A stretch of DNA of 64,000 nucleotides from Senegalimassilia faecalis (GCF_004135645.1 NZ_SDPW01000001.1:1550001-1614000), one strand, 5' to 3'. Shown: positions 24,604-34,206, counted from the first letter of the stretch. The notes: a model not told the origin generated them from the sequence alone. Program-made: numbers and translations.

Positions 24604-25692
24604 ATGGCACTCAATTTTCAACAACAAGGCTCGGCGCTTATGCGCCGAGTTCTGCTCATTGGGCTTATCGTCGCATCCGTCGTCATGATGACGGTGTACG
24701 GGCGCGAAGGCGAAACCGGCCCGCTGCACACGCTGCAGTCGGCCGTGTCCGGCGCGGTCAGCCCGCTGCGCATCGTGGGCGGCTCCATCGAGTCGGCCAC
24801 TTCCACGGTCGGCGACACGGTGGACAACATCACGGCCGATCAAAGCACGCTTTCGGGCTTGCGCGAATACAACGAGCAGCTGGTGCAGCAGTATTCCCAA
24901 ATGGAAGAGTACAAGCAGGAAGCGCAGCGTCTGCAGAAGCTGCTTGACCTGAAAGACACGTACCAGATCGAAGGCACGGGCGCGCGCGTCATCGGGCGCA
25001 GCTCCGAGGCCTGGAGCCAGACGGTCATCATCAACAAGGGCTCGGACGACGGCGTTTCCACTGGTCAGACGGTTCTGGGCACGTCGGGCGTTGTAGGGCA
25101 GATCGTGTCCACGTCCTCGCACACGGCAACGGTGCGCCTGCTGACCGACCCGCAGTCGGGCGCGGCGGCCATGGTGCAGTCAAGCCGCGCGGAGGGCATC
25201 TTGCGCGGCAGCCTGGTGGGCCTTCTGTACCTGGAAGACCTTGACGCCGACGCTGAGGTGAACGTGGGAGACGTCGTTGTCACGTCGGGCCTTGGCGGCA
25301 GCTATGCGCGCGGGCTTATCATCGGCACGGTGGTGAAGGTGGACGCGCAGCAGGGCGACACGTCGCGCCGCGCCGTGGTTTCGCCGAACGACGCCATCTC
25401 CACGCTTGAGGACGTGCTGGTGGTTTCCAGCGTAGGCGCATCGGCCGATGACGACGATTCCTCGTCCTCTTCCGCCTCAAGCGCGTCGGGCGCAAGCAGC
25501 TCGTCGACTTCCGGCTCGGGCAGCTCCGCATCGACCGGCACGTCTTCGGGCTCGAACGCCAGCTCGTCGTCGAGTGGCGCCACTAGCTCGAACTCAAGCA
25601 ACGCATCCGCATCTTCTGGCAACTCGAACAATTCAAACGGGTCGAACAACTCGACGAACGCGAATGCAACGTCAAGCGAAGGGGGGCGCTAA
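24604..25692 (+). CDS. mreC: Rod-shape protein MreC with Ser/Asn-rich tail
   Basis: 362 residues. A short cytoplasmic start and one membrane helix (about 13-32) are followed by a coiled-coil region (about 75-115, LREYNEQLVQQYSQMEEY) and the MreC beta domain (about 120-275), with VIGRSSEAWSQTVIINKGSDDG and DVVVTSGLGGSYARGL typical of the family. MreC links MreB and PBP2 outside the membrane. From about residue 279 to the end, more than 80 residues are almost only Ser, Asn, Ala, Gly and Thr. This outside tail is not part of the usual family and may span or decorate the wall. Confidence 0.95.
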   Translation: MALNFQQQGSALMRRVLLIGLIVASVVMMTVYGREGETGPLHTLQSAVSGAVSPLRIVGGSIESATSTVGDTVDNITADQSTLSGLREYNEQLVQQYSQMEEYKQEAQRLQKLLDLKDTYQIEGTGARVIGRSSEAWSQTVIINKGSDDGVSTGQTVLGTSGVVGQIVSTSSHTATVRLLTDPQSGAAAMVQSSRAEGILRGSLVGLLYLEDLDADAEVNVGDVVVTSGLGGSYARGLIIGTVVKVDAQQGDTSRRAVVSPNDAISTLEDVLVVSSVGASADDDDSSSSSASSASGASSSSTSGSGSSASTGTSSGSNASSSSSGATSSNSSNASASSGNSNNSNGSNNSTNANATSSEGGR

Positions 25693-25695
25693 CCT

Positions 25696-26220
25696 ATGGC
25701 AGAGAAGAACAACTTCGTGCTAGTCATCGGCGCCATCGTGGCCTTCGTGCTGCAGATCGCCCTGGCCCCCGCCATCGCGCTGTTCTCCGCGCAGCCGAAC
25801 TTTCTTCTGGCGTACGCCATCGTGGTGGCCATCGTTATCCCGAACGAGGCGGGCCCGGTGCTGCCGTTTGTCATGGGCCTGCTGTACGACCTGACGGGCA
25901 CGGGCCCGGTCGGCGGCATGGCGCTTCTGCTGGTCATCGCATGCTTCATCGCCTCGCGCGTGTTCTCGCTTATGGACAACGACACGCTGTTCATGCCGCT
26001 TGCCATTTTCGTGGCCTGCGCGCTTTTGGCCGAGTTGGCCTATGGCATGCTGCTTATGGCGTGCGGCTTGGCGGCAAACCCTGTGGAAGCCCTGGTCACG
26101 CGCGCGCTGCCGTGCGCGCTGTACGATTGCGCCGTGGGGCTAGTGCTGTACTTCGTGATGGTGCGCCTTCTGGCGGGCGGTACCCAGGACCGCGGGTTGC
26201 GCACGCCGAAGCTTCGCTAA
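25696..26220 (+). CDS. mreD: Rod-shape protein MreD
   Basis: 174 residues with five or six predicted membrane segments (first about 8-28). The segment PNFLLAYAIVVAIVIPNEAGPVLPFVMGLLYDLTG matches the MreD family pattern (P.....G...Dl......G), here split for length. It starts 3 bp after the mreC stop. MreD is an integral membrane part of the elongasome; the identification rests on fold and position. Confidence 0.92.
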   Translation: MAEKNNFVLVIGAIVAFVLQIALAPAIALFSAQPNFLLAYAIVVAIVIPNEAGPVLPFVMGLLYDLTGTGPVGGMALLLVIACFIASRVFSLMDNDTLFMPLAIFVACALLAELAYGMLLMACGLAANPVEALVTRALPCALYDCAVGLVLYFVMVRLLAGGTQDRGLRTPKLR

Positions 26221-26229
26221 GGAGGCGGC

Positions 26230-28392
26230 ATGCTTTCAGCAATCATCGCCGCTATCATCGCGCTTATCGTCGTTGCCGCCATTTTGGTGGTGCTGTACGT
26301 GGTGTTGCGCGGCCGCAAAACCGAAAACGTCAGCGTGAAGCGCGATGTGCGCTCCATTCAATCGGTGGGCGTGAAATCGTCGCTGCCCGATTCGCACCGC
26401 GTTCCTGCCGGCGGCGTGGCGCGCGGCGCATCGCCCGCTCAACCGGTGGCGAATCCTGCCGACAGCCTGAAATCTCGTTTCGTGGCTGTGGGCATTTTGG
26501 CGGGCGCTATCTTCGGCACGCTTGCCACGAAGCTGTGGAGCATGCAGGTGCTTTCCGGCGACGCATTCAAGCGCGAATCGGAAGATAACCAATACACCAC
26601 CGTGTACACGCCGGCCCCGCGCGGCTACATCCTTGACGCCGACGGCAACGCCATCGTGAAAAACCGCACGTCGCTGACGGTGCTTGCCGACCCCGACGTG
26701 GCCGACGACCACGATGTGGTGGCGCGCCTGTCCACGGTGCTTGGCGTGCCCGACGGCATCGTGCGCAAGCGCATCAAGGACTCCACTTCCGGCGCGCAAA
26801 GCCAGCGCGTGGTGGCAAGCGACGCCAGCATGCGCAACGTGGCGTTCATCGCCGAGCACGCCGACGCGTTCCCGGGCATCACCGTGCAAACGCGCACGGT
26901 GCGCGATTACCCGCACGGCGCGCTGGCGGCGCACGCGGTGGGCTACACGGGCAGCGTCACGGCCGACGACGTGGCCAGCGTGGCCGAAGGCCGCGATTTG
27001 GAGCTGGGCGATGCGGTAGGCAGAAGCGGCGTCGAGCAGATGTACGACAACCTGCTTGCCGGCGACCACGGCGAGCGCAAGGTCATGGCCGACGCGCAGG
27101 GCAACGTGGTGGAAGTGGTCAGCGAAACGCAGCCTGTCAAGGGATCGGACGTGTACCTGACGCTGAAGTCGTCGGTGCAGTACGCTGCCGACAAAGCGCT
27201 TGCGGACACTATTTGCCCTGATGGCGGGGCTATTGGCTCGGGCAAAGGCACGGGCGGCGCCGTGGTGGTCATGGACGTCACCGACGGCAGCATCATCGCG
27301 CTTTCCAGCTATCCCACGTTCACGCCTTCCACGTTCGTCGGCGGCATCACGCAGGACGAGCTTGACTTGCTGCAATCAACCGAGGCGTTCAGCCCGCTGC
27401 TCAACCGAGCTGTGCAGGGCACGTACCCGGCCGCATCCACGTACAAGGCCTTCACCGGCCTGGCCGCGCTTGAAAACGGCATGGCAACGGCCGACGAAAC
27501 GTGGACGTGCACGGGCGAGTGGGACGGCTTCAATTCCGGCGATGTGCAGAAATGCTGGAAGGAAGGCGGCCACGGCACGCTTGATCTGCGCGGCGGCATC
27601 GTGAACTCGTGCGACGTCGTGTTCTACGACATCGGCTACAAGTTCTGGGACGCCGGCGCGAACAAGGGCAAGTCGGCCACGCTTCTGCAGGACTTCCTGA
27701 AGAAGTATCGCCTTGACCAAACCACCGGCATCGACCTGTCCGGCGAAGCGGCCGGCCGCATTCCCACGCCCGAGTGGAAGGCCGGATACTTCCGCGACAC
27801 GCCCGAGGACGCGCAGTGGAAGGGCGGCGACTACACGAACATGTGCATCGGCCAGGGCTACGTGCTGGTCACGCCGCTTGAGATTGCCGTAGGCTATGGC
27901 GCCCTGGCGTCGGGCAACATCGTCAAGCCTCACCTGCTCAAAGAGGTGCGCAACGCCGCGGGCGACGTGGCGTTGACGTATCAGTCGCAGGTGGTTGACA
28001 CGCCGGACGTGTCCATGAGCGACCTGGCCGTCATCCGCAACGCGCTGCGCGGCGTCACCACCGACACCGAAAGCATCGCGAAGCTTTTCAACGAGCAGGG
28101 CATCGATCCCGAAACCGTGGCCTGCAAAACGGGCACGGCAGAATATACGGATATGGAAGATACGGCGTGGTTCGCCTGCTACGCGCCCTACGACAACCCG
28201 AAGTACGTGGCGGCGTGCCTGGTTGAGCATGGCGGCGGCGGTTCGGCGGTTGCCGGTCCCATTGCCGCGAAGGTCATGGCGGCTGCGCTTGCGTCCGATT
28301 CCGCATCGGGTGATGTGGGAACCATCGAAGGTTCGTCGGGCCGTTCGCTGGAAGGCGCCGGCAAAAGCACGTCAGGCGGACGTTCGGACTAA
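26230..28392 (+). CDS. mrdA: Penicillin-binding protein 2, elongasome transpeptidase
   Basis: 720 residues. A membrane anchor is near the N-terminus, followed by the PBP dimerisation region (RGYILDADGNAIVKNRTSL, about 135). The transpeptidase domain has the active-site motif STYK (Ser about residue 402), SCD in place of SxN (about 458) and KTGT (about 631). It cross-links peptidoglycan in side-wall growth, working with RodA, whose gene starts 17 bp downstream. An extra Lys/Arg-rich stretch of about 70 residues lies between a first hydrophobic segment (residues 3-28) and a second one (about 85-105), so the N-terminus is longer than in E. coli PBP2 and may cross the membrane twice. Confidence 0.95.
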   Translation: MLSAIIAAIIALIVVAAILVVLYVVLRGRKTENVSVKRDVRSIQSVGVKSSLPDSHRVPAGGVARGASPAQPVANPADSLKSRFVAVGILAGAIFGTLATKLWSMQVLSGDAFKRESEDNQYTTVYTPAPRGYILDADGNAIVKNRTSLTVLADPDVADDHDVVARLSTVLGVPDGIVRKRIKDSTSGAQSQRVVASDASMRNVAFIAEHADAFPGITVQTRTVRDYPHGALAAHAVGYTGSVTADDVASVAEGRDLELGDAVGRSGVEQMYDNLLAGDHGERKVMADAQGNVVEVVSETQPVKGSDVYLTLKSSVQYAADKALADTICPDGGAIGSGKGTGGAVVVMDVTDGSIIALSSYPTFTPSTFVGGITQDELDLLQSTEAFSPLLNRAVQGTYPAASTYKAFTGLAALENGMATADETWTCTGEWDGFNSGDVQKCWKEGGHGTLDLRGGIVNSCDVVFYDIGYKFWDAGANKGKSATLLQDFLKKYRLDQTTGIDLSGEAAGRIPTPEWKAGYFRDTPEDAQWKGGDYTNMCIGQGYVLVTPLEIAVGYGALASGNIVKPHLLKEVRNAAGDVALTYQSQVVDTPDVSMSDLAVIRNALRGVTTDTESIAKLFNEQGIDPETVACKTGTAEYTDMEDTAWFACYAPYDNPKYVAACLVEHGGGGSAVAGPIAAKVMAAALASDSASGDVGTIEGSSGRSLEGAGKSTSGGRSD

Positions 28393-28409
28393 CGGAAAGG
28401 GGGAGCACC

Positions 28410-29612
28410 ATGCCGCAATTGCCTCAAATCAATTCGCTGCGTCATCCGGAAGCATCCATGTCGCGCTCGGCGGGTCGTTCGCGCCGCTTTCCGTGGCTGA
28501 ACCTGCCGTTCCTCGTTGTCATCGTGCTGCTGGTGGGCTATGGCCTGACCATCGTGTATTCCGCCGTGCGCGTGGACGCCGACTACCAGTACAGCCGCCA
28601 GATCGGCGGCGTGGCCGTGGGCGTCATCTGCATGATCTTGATGTGGCGCTTCGATTACCGGCGTCTGTCGGAATACACCACGCTGTTTCTGATCGTGAAC
28701 GTGGTGCTTATCCTGTCGCCGCACATCCCGGGCCTGGGCACCGACGCGGGCATGGGCGCGAAAAGCTGGATCAAGCTGGGCATGCAGATCCAGCCCGGCG
28801 AGTTCGCGAAGATCACCGTCATCCTGATGGACGCGGCCGTGATGGCGCGCTACGGCGGGCGGCTTGACGATCCGCGCGAGTACCTGAAGGCCTTAGGCAT
28901 CATGCTGGTGCCGTTTGTGTGCATCATGACGCAGCCCGACTTGGGCACGGGCCTGGTTTACCTGTGCATTGCCGCGTTCGCCCTGGTCATGGGTGGTGCA
29001 CGCCCGAAATACCTGCTTATCACGCTGGCTGTGGGCATAGCGGCCATCGCCGCCGTGTTCGCCATCGACGAGGTGTTCAAGTCCTCAACGGGAGAATACA
29101 AGCTGCTCAAGCAGTACCAGCGCAACCGCCTGCTGGTGTTCATGGACCAGTCGGGCACGGCAACCACCGACGAGGGCTACAACCTGCAACAGGCGAAGGT
29201 GGCCATCGGCTCGGGCGGGTTGTTCGGGAAAGGCCTGTTCCAGGGTACGCAGCACTCGCTGGGACTTTTGCCCGAGGCGCCCACCGACTTCATCTTCTGC
29301 GTGCTTGCAGAAGAGCTGGGGTTTTTCGGGGCGCTGGTGCTGCTGGGCCTGTACGCGGCGCTCGTTTTGATATGCTTTCGCATAGCGCGCGGTGCCGGCG
29401 ACCTGTTCGGCATGGTCATCGTCATGTGCGTGGTGGGGATGTGGCTGTTCCAGATTCTCGAGAACATCGGCATGGACTGCGGCCTTATGCCCATCACGGG
29501 CATTCCGCTGCCGTTCATGAGCTACGGCTCGTCGTTCATGGTGGTGAATTTCTTCATGCTCGGCATGATTGGGTCGGTGTGGACGCACAACTCCGCGCTT
29601 AAACAGCACTAG
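28410..29612 (+). CDS. rodA: RodA peptidoglycan glycosyltransferase (SEDS family)
   Basis: 400 residues from ATG 28410, behind AAAGGGGGA. About ten membrane segments. SEDS signatures are clear: KSWIKLGMQIQPGEFAKI (about 115-132), QPDLGTGLVYL (about 173), a large outer loop with RLLVFMDQ, then KGLFQGTQ and EAPTDFIFCVLAEELGF, and ITGIPLPFMSYGSS near the end. RodA polymerises lipid II glycan strands with PBP2. It completes the shape cluster. Confidence 0.96.
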   Translation: MPQLPQINSLRHPEASMSRSAGRSRRFPWLNLPFLVVIVLLVGYGLTIVYSAVRVDADYQYSRQIGGVAVGVICMILMWRFDYRRLSEYTTLFLIVNVVLILSPHIPGLGTDAGMGAKSWIKLGMQIQPGEFAKITVILMDAAVMARYGGRLDDPREYLKALGIMLVPFVCIMTQPDLGTGLVYLCIAAFALVMGGARPKYLLITLAVGIAAIAAVFAIDEVFKSSTGEYKLLKQYQRNRLLVFMDQSGTATTDEGYNLQQAKVAIGSGGLFGKGLFQGTQHSLGLLPEAPTDFIFCVLAEELGFFGALVLLGLYAALVLICFRIARGAGDLFGMVIVMCVVGMWLFQILENIGMDCGLMPITGIPLPFMSYGSSFMVVNFFMLGMIGSVWTHNSALKQH

Positions 29613-29624
29613 GAAAGGAACGCC

Positions 29625-30746
29625 ATGCAGCTTCCTGTGGATATCGGGGCGGTGCTTGAAGAGGCCGTCAACGTCGAGGCCGCGCGCGCGGTGCCTATCT
29701 CCGTCAGCGTGTATGTGGACCCCAGCGCGCCCGGCGACGTGCAGGCCCACGTGCGCCAGGCGTTTGCCAGCGCATCGGAAACGGCGCGTGTATCGCTCAT
29801 CTACCTGGACGGACGCCTGTTCGAGCCCAATCCTGACGACGACATGGCCGCCATTGTGGCCGGCCTTGACGAGCGCGTGGGGGCGTGCGCGGCAGCGTGC
29901 CGCGCGGCGGGCGTGCCCACCATGGTGGCAACCACGTTGCCGCAGTTGGTGGCCGCCATCGCGAAGGCCGCGGGCAACGCCATTCCCGAGGCGGACATCG
30001 TTGCGCCGAAGCTGACGGCGAAGGTGTACGAGCACGTGTCCACCGCCGCGGCAAGCGCGCCGGCCATCGGCGCATCGTGGGGCGCTCCGAAGCCGCCGCA
30101 AGACGACGACGTGGGTATTCACGAACCCATCGAGCTGACCGAAGAAGCGCGCGCCACGCTTGATGCGCGCATGGGCGCGTGGGTTGCGGCGGCGTGCAGG
30201 GGCAAGCGTCTGGCGTTTGCCTGGGCATTCCCGTTCGTGCGCCGTCCGCTGGCGCTGGAAACCGTCAACGCCACGGCCGTGCAAAACGCCGGTGTTGGCC
30301 TGCTGTTTTTGATTCCGGGCGCCGATTTGCCCGTCATGACGCTCAACCAGGCAAAGATGTTGCTGCAGATTTCGGCCGCCTACGGTCAGTCGCTTGACGC
30401 CGGCCGCGTGCGCGAGCTTGCGGCGCTGGTGGGCGGCGCGTTCGCGTGCCGCACGGTGGCGCGCCAGCTTACGGCTGCCGTGCCCGTGCTTGGCTGGGCC
30501 GTGAAGGCTGCCGTGGGGTATTCGGGCACGCAGGCCATGGGCCGCGCGGCCATCGAGTACTATGCGGGCGGCCCGACGGTGGCGAAGTTCGCCGAGTACG
30601 TGGCTGGCGCGCGCGACAAGGTGGTTGCCGCCGTGGCGAAGCAGGCCGCGGGCGCGGCCGCCGAAAACGGCGCGGCCGCGGTGGACGCCGTGCGCCAGAA
30701 AGCCGGCGACGCGGTGGCGGGCCTGCGCGCGAAGCTGGGCCGGTAA
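29625..30746 (+). CDS. DUF697 (YcjF-like) domain protein at the end of the shape cluster
   Basis: 373 residues, 12 bp after rodA. Residues about 215-330 fit DUF697: TAVQNAGVGLLFLIPGADLP, then LNQAKMLLQISAAYG, RELAALVGGAFACRTVARQL, VPVLGWAVKAAVGYSGTQAMG and YYAGG. This domain is often C-terminal to a GTPase, but no G motif is present in this protein. The first 160 residues (Ala/Val-rich, with a regular alternation) are unrecognised. The last 45 residues are an Ala/Lys-rich helix. Function unknown; it may act at the membrane with the elongasome. Confidence 0.7.
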   Translation: MQLPVDIGAVLEEAVNVEAARAVPISVSVYVDPSAPGDVQAHVRQAFASASETARVSLIYLDGRLFEPNPDDDMAAIVAGLDERVGACAAACRAAGVPTMVATTLPQLVAAIAKAAGNAIPEADIVAPKLTAKVYEHVSTAAASAPAIGASWGAPKPPQDDDVGIHEPIELTEEARATLDARMGAWVAAACRGKRLAFAWAFPFVRRPLALETVNATAVQNAGVGLLFLIPGADLPVMTLNQAKMLLQISAAYGQSLDAGRVRELAALVGGAFACRTVARQLTAAVPVLGWAVKAAVGYSGTQAMGRAAIEYYAGGPTVAKFAEYVAGARDKVVAAVAKQAAGAAAENGAAAVDAVRQKAGDAVAGLRAKLGR

Positions 30747-30785
30747 GGCGCGGCGGCAGCCGCTCATGTCCAAATAGCAAGCTCC

Positions 30786-30810
30786 GGGCGCGTTGCAAAG
30801 CGTGCCCGAT
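30786..30810 (+). terminator. Possible terminator after the DUF697 gene
   Basis: CGGGCGCG pairs imperfectly with CGTGCCCG across TTGCAAAG, followed by GATTGTTCTC. Moderate only, as the T-run is interrupted. Confidence 0.4.
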
Positions 30811-30884
30811 TGTTCTCGCGGTCATTCCGTATTTCGTGAAAAGCCCAGGTCATGTGGCCTGCGGGCAGAATCAAGGGGGATAAC

Positions 30885-33032
30885 GTGACAGATTTGTGGC
30901 CGCGGCTTGAGCCGCTGCTGGCAAGCGCCGAGCGTCCGGCGCGCTACTTGAACCACGAGTTTGGCTGCGTGTACAAGCTCGAAGCCGACTTCAGGTTCTG
31001 CATGATGTACCCGGACACCTACGAGCTGGGGCAGGCCAACCAGGCGCTGCGCATCTTGGTGAACGTGGTGAACGCCGTGGACGGCATGGTGGCCGAGCGT
31101 GCGTTTCTGCCGGCGGCGGAATTCTGCGACACCATGCGCCGCGAGGGCCTGCCGCTGTTCTCCATCGAAAGCTGCGCGCCCGTGGCCGAGTTCGATGCGC
31201 TTGGCGTCACGCTGTCGCACGAGCTGGTGGCCACGAACGTGCTTGAGGCGCTTGACCTGGCGGGCATCCCGCTGCATGCCCAAGACCGCGGCGAAGACGA
31301 CATCTTCGTGATCGCCGGCGGTCCGTGCACGTTCAACCCCGAGCCGTACGCGCCGTTTTTCGACTTCTTCATCATCGGCGAAGGCGAGGAGACGCTGCCC
31401 GAATGCTTGCAGGTCATCCGCCGCATGCGCGGTGAAGGCGCCAAGCGCGCCGACATCCTGCGCGCCCTGGCGCACATGGAGGGCTACTACGTGCCCAGCC
31501 TGTACCGCTGGCGCAGCGCCGAGGAAGCGCAGCAGGCGGGCAGCTGGATTGAGCCGGTCGAAGAGGGCCTGCCTGCGCACATCCAGAAGCGCGTGTTCGA
31601 GGGGTTCGCGGAAAGCCCCGGGTGGGAGCCGTGCATCGTGCCATTCACCGAGGTGGTGCAAGATCGCCTGAACGTGGAGGTGCTGCGCGGGTGCGCCCGC
31701 GGTTGCCGCTTCTGCCAGGCGGGCATGATGTACCGCCCCGTGCGCGAGCGCTCGGCCGACAACATCGTGAACTCGGTCATCGAAGGCCTGGCGGAAACAG
31801 GCTATGACGAGGTCAGCCTTACGTCGCTGTCGTCGACCGACCACTCGCAGATCGCCGACATCCTCACGCGCCTGAACAAGCAGTTCGAGGGGAAGGGCGT
31901 GCGCATTTCCGTGCCGTCGCAGCGCCTGGACAGCTTCGGCGTGGACATGGCGGGCCTGGTGGCCGGGCAGAAGAAAGGCGGCCTGACGTTCGCGCCCGAA
32001 GCCGGCACGCAGCGTCTGCGCGACGTCATCAACAAGCAGGTGACCGAAGACGACCTGTTCGGGGCCATCGATGCGGCGTTCGGCGCGGGATGGCGCCGTT
32101 GCAAGCTGTACTTCATGATCGGCCTGCCCACTGAAACCGACGACGACATCAAGGGCATCGCCAGCCTGGTGCAGCGCGCTTACGATCGCGCGAAGAAGGC
32201 CGTGCCCGTGGAGCAGCGCGGCAACATCCGCATGTCGGTGTCGTGCGCGCTGTTCGTGCCGAAGGCCCAGACGCCGTTTCAGTGGGACGGGCAGATCGCG
32301 CCGGAAGAGGCGCTGCGTCGCGTTGCGCTGCTGCGCCGTTCCGTGAAGTACCGCGCCATCGACGTGCACTGGCACGACCCGTCCACCAGCTTCGTCGAGG
32401 CCGTCATGAGCCGCGGCGGCAGGCAGGCGGCGGCGTGGGTGGAGGCCGCGTGGCGCCGCGGCGCGCGCTTCGATGCCTGGACAGAGCACTTTCGCGAGCA
32501 GGCGTGGCGCGATGCGGCAACCGAAGTGGGGCTTGACCCCGCCGTGGTGGCCCAGACCAGCTACGATACCAGCTACGTCATGCCGTGGGAGCACATTTCC
32601 ACGGGCGTGTCCACGCGCTTTTTGGCGCACGAGCGCAAGAAGGCGGCGGCCGAGCGCACCACGCCGGACTGCACGTTCGAGCGCTGCGCCGCGTGCGGCG
32701 CGTGCCCGGGCTTAGGCGTGGACAACCAGCTGGCGCAGCCGCGCATCGCTAGTGGCTCGAACGCGCATGCAGATGAGGCTGGCGAAGGCGCCGCTGCTTC
32801 TGTGGGCGTCGCCGGTGCGTCTGGCCAGGCGGAAGCCGGCGAAACGACGGTGGTCGCCACTGGACAAGATATTGCTGCAGCTAACAAGGTTGCGTCGGCT
32901 GTTGTTGCTGACAATGATGTTGTCGTTTCCGGTGTTGGTGACGGTGCTGCAGCTGACGCGACTTCCGTCGCTGATGCGTCTAGCGATGCTGCGCCCGCTG
33001 TCGCGTCCGCAGCTGAGCGAGGGGAGGAATAA
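30885..33032 (+). CDS. B12-binding-type radical SAM protein, TIGR03960 family, with long Ala-rich tail
   Basis: 715 residues from GTG 30885, behind AAGGGGGAT; ATG 30852 is also in frame. The N-terminal part is the vitamin-B12-binding-like Rossmann region (VCxx pattern MMYPDTYELG, VIAGGPCTFNPEPYA, GEGEETLPE). The radical SAM motif CARGCRFCQ is at about 268-276. The usual C-terminal cysteine cluster CAACGACPG is at about 600-610. The family's substrate is unknown; it occurs beside the TIGR03936 protein, as here (overlap TAATG). After the cysteine cluster there is an extra tail of about 100 residues, rich in Ala, Val and Asp, with codons ending in T much more often than in the rest of the gene. 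Confidence 0.9.
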   Translation: MTDLWPRLEPLLASAERPARYLNHEFGCVYKLEADFRFCMMYPDTYELGQANQALRILVNVVNAVDGMVAERAFLPAAEFCDTMRREGLPLFSIESCAPVAEFDALGVTLSHELVATNVLEALDLAGIPLHAQDRGEDDIFVIAGGPCTFNPEPYAPFFDFFIIGEGEETLPECLQVIRRMRGEGAKRADILRALAHMEGYYVPSLYRWRSAEEAQQAGSWIEPVEEGLPAHIQKRVFEGFAESPGWEPCIVPFTEVVQDRLNVEVLRGCARGCRFCQAGMMYRPVRERSADNIVNSVIEGLAETGYDEVSLTSLSSTDHSQIADILTRLNKQFEGKGVRISVPSQRLDSFGVDMAGLVAGQKKGGLTFAPEAGTQRLRDVINKQVTEDDLFGAIDAAFGAGWRRCKLYFMIGLPTETDDDIKGIASLVQRAYDRAKKAVPVEQRGNIRMSVSCALFVPKAQTPFQWDGQIAPEEALRRVALLRRSVKYRAIDVHWHDPSTSFVEAVMSRGGRQAAAWVEAAWRRGARFDAWTEHFREQAWRDAATEVGLDPAVVAQTSYDTSYVMPWEHISTGVSTRFLAHERKKAAAERTTPDCTFERCAACGACPGLGVDNQLAQPRIASGSNAHADEAGEGAAASVGVAGASGQAEAGETTVVATGQDIAAANKVASAVVADNDVVVSGVGDGAAADATSVADASSDAAPAVASAAERGEE

Positions 33033-33763
33033 TGGCCGAGCAGCAAACGCTTCGCATGCGCATCACGTTCGCCAAGCAAGGGCGCCTGGCGTTGCTTTCG
33101 CACCTTGAGATTGCCCGCGCGCTCGAACGCGCTGTGCGCCGCGCGCAGCTTCCCTTCGCCGTGTCGCAGGGCTTCAGCCCGCATATGAAGATCGCGTTCG
33201 GCGCGGCGCTGCCGGTGGGCGTGGGCGGCACGCACGAGATGGTCGACCTGCAGCTTGTGCGCTACGTGCGCCCCGACGAGGCGCTGGCGGCTCTGCAAGC
33301 GGCAAGCGTGCCCGACCTGATGGTGAAGGAGTGCGTCTACATCGAGCCGAAGGCGCCCGCCGCCTCGGCCGCGTTCCCGCTGAGCACGTATCGAGCCATC
33401 CTGTCGGCGGCCCCGGCTCAGCTGCCGGTGCCGGCGCAGGTGCGCATTATCCGCAAGAAAAAGGAGAAGGTGCTCAACGTCGCTGAGTTTCTGGTGGGCG
33501 ACATGGTGCTTGAGGGCAGCGCGCTCACGTTCACGCTCGAGCAGAAGCCCACAGGCAGCCTGCGCCCCGACAAGTTGTTGGCGGCGTGCCTGGAGCAGGT
33601 CAACGGCCCCGCGCTGGCGGCTGACGAAGCAGGCCAGGAACCCGAAGAGGTGCCGCTGGCGTTTTTGCTGGACAACGCTTGGACGCAGTCCATCGAGCCG
33701 CCCACCGCGGGCCAGTCGCTGCGCGTGCTGTCCATGACCCGCATCGACCAGCGCGCAAAATAA
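33032..33763 (+). CDS. TIGR03936/DUF2344 protein, radical-SAM partner
   Basis: 243 residues. ATG 33032 overlaps the TAA of the radical SAM gene by one base, so translation is coupled. The family pattern is clear: RMRITFAKQGRLALLSHLE, then RALERAVRRAQLPFAVSQGF and KIAFGAALPVGVGG. In some bacteria this domain is fused to the radical SAM protein, and here the two are separate. It probably works on the same unknown substrate. The second half (about 115-243) is variable. Confidence 0.88.
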   Translation: MAEQQTLRMRITFAKQGRLALLSHLEIARALERAVRRAQLPFAVSQGFSPHMKIAFGAALPVGVGGTHEMVDLQLVRYVRPDEALAALQAASVPDLMVKECVYIEPKAPAASAAFPLSTYRAILSAAPAQLPVPAQVRIIRKKKEKVLNVAEFLVGDMVLEGSALTFTLEQKPTGSLRPDKLLAACLEQVNGPALAADEAGQEPEEVPLAFLLDNAWTQSIEPPTAGQSLRVLSMTRIDQRAK

Positions 33764-33795
33764 CCTGACAAGGGGACAGGTCATTCGTTAGGTTT

Positions 33796-33826
33796 GTGGG
33801 ACAAAGGGACAGTCCCTTTGTCCCAC
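33796..33826. repeat. GGGACAAAGGGAC palindrome, copy 1
   Basis: A perfect 15-bp inverted repeat around one A: GTGGGACAAAGGGAC and its complement. A partial motif (ACAAGGGGACAGGT) is 25 bp to the left. The same palindrome recurs at 34351-34391 (altered) and 63834-63868. Confidence 0.85.
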
Positions 33827-33947
33827 TTTGCGGCACCAGCTTCGTCTTTCCGCCGTTTGTTATGCTTTCCCGACATGCTTGTCGAGCGTGTGTAGGGGCC
33901 GGGGAAGGCCGGATTTCGGATCGGCAAAACTTTTTGAAAAAAAGTTC

Positions 33948-33976
33948 TTGCGTCGGGTCGGTATCTCCTGTATAGT
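33948..33976 (+). promoter_or_regulatory. Promoter of the tRNA-Asp pair
   Basis: TTGCGT (33948-33953), 17-bp spacer, TATAGT (33971-33976). An AT-rich stretch lies just upstream (33926-33944). It is 18 bp before the first tRNA. Confidence 0.7.
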
Positions 33977-33994
33977 ACATTCTCGCAGCTGAAC

Positions 33995-34071
<77 letters not shown>

Positions 34072-34095
34072 TTTTCTTTCAGCAGCATTCACCTT

Positions 34096-34172
<77 letters not shown>

Positions 34173-34182
34173 TTCAAAATCG

Positions 34183-34206
34183 AAAGCCGCCTTCGGGCGG
34201 CTTTTC
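34183..34206 (+). terminator. Terminator of the tRNA pair
   Basis: AAAGCCGCC (34183-34191), TTCG loop, GGCGGCTTT (34196-34204) and then a T-rich tail. Confidence 0.9.

Noticed and set aside
23536-25122. 528-codon frame antisense to mreB and mreC
   Set aside because: His/Arg/Val-rich shadow of GC-biased third codon positions in a real gene on the other strand.
29085-30773. 562-codon frame antisense to rodA and the DUF697 gene
   Set aside because: Same reason: a shadow frame opposite well-supported genes.
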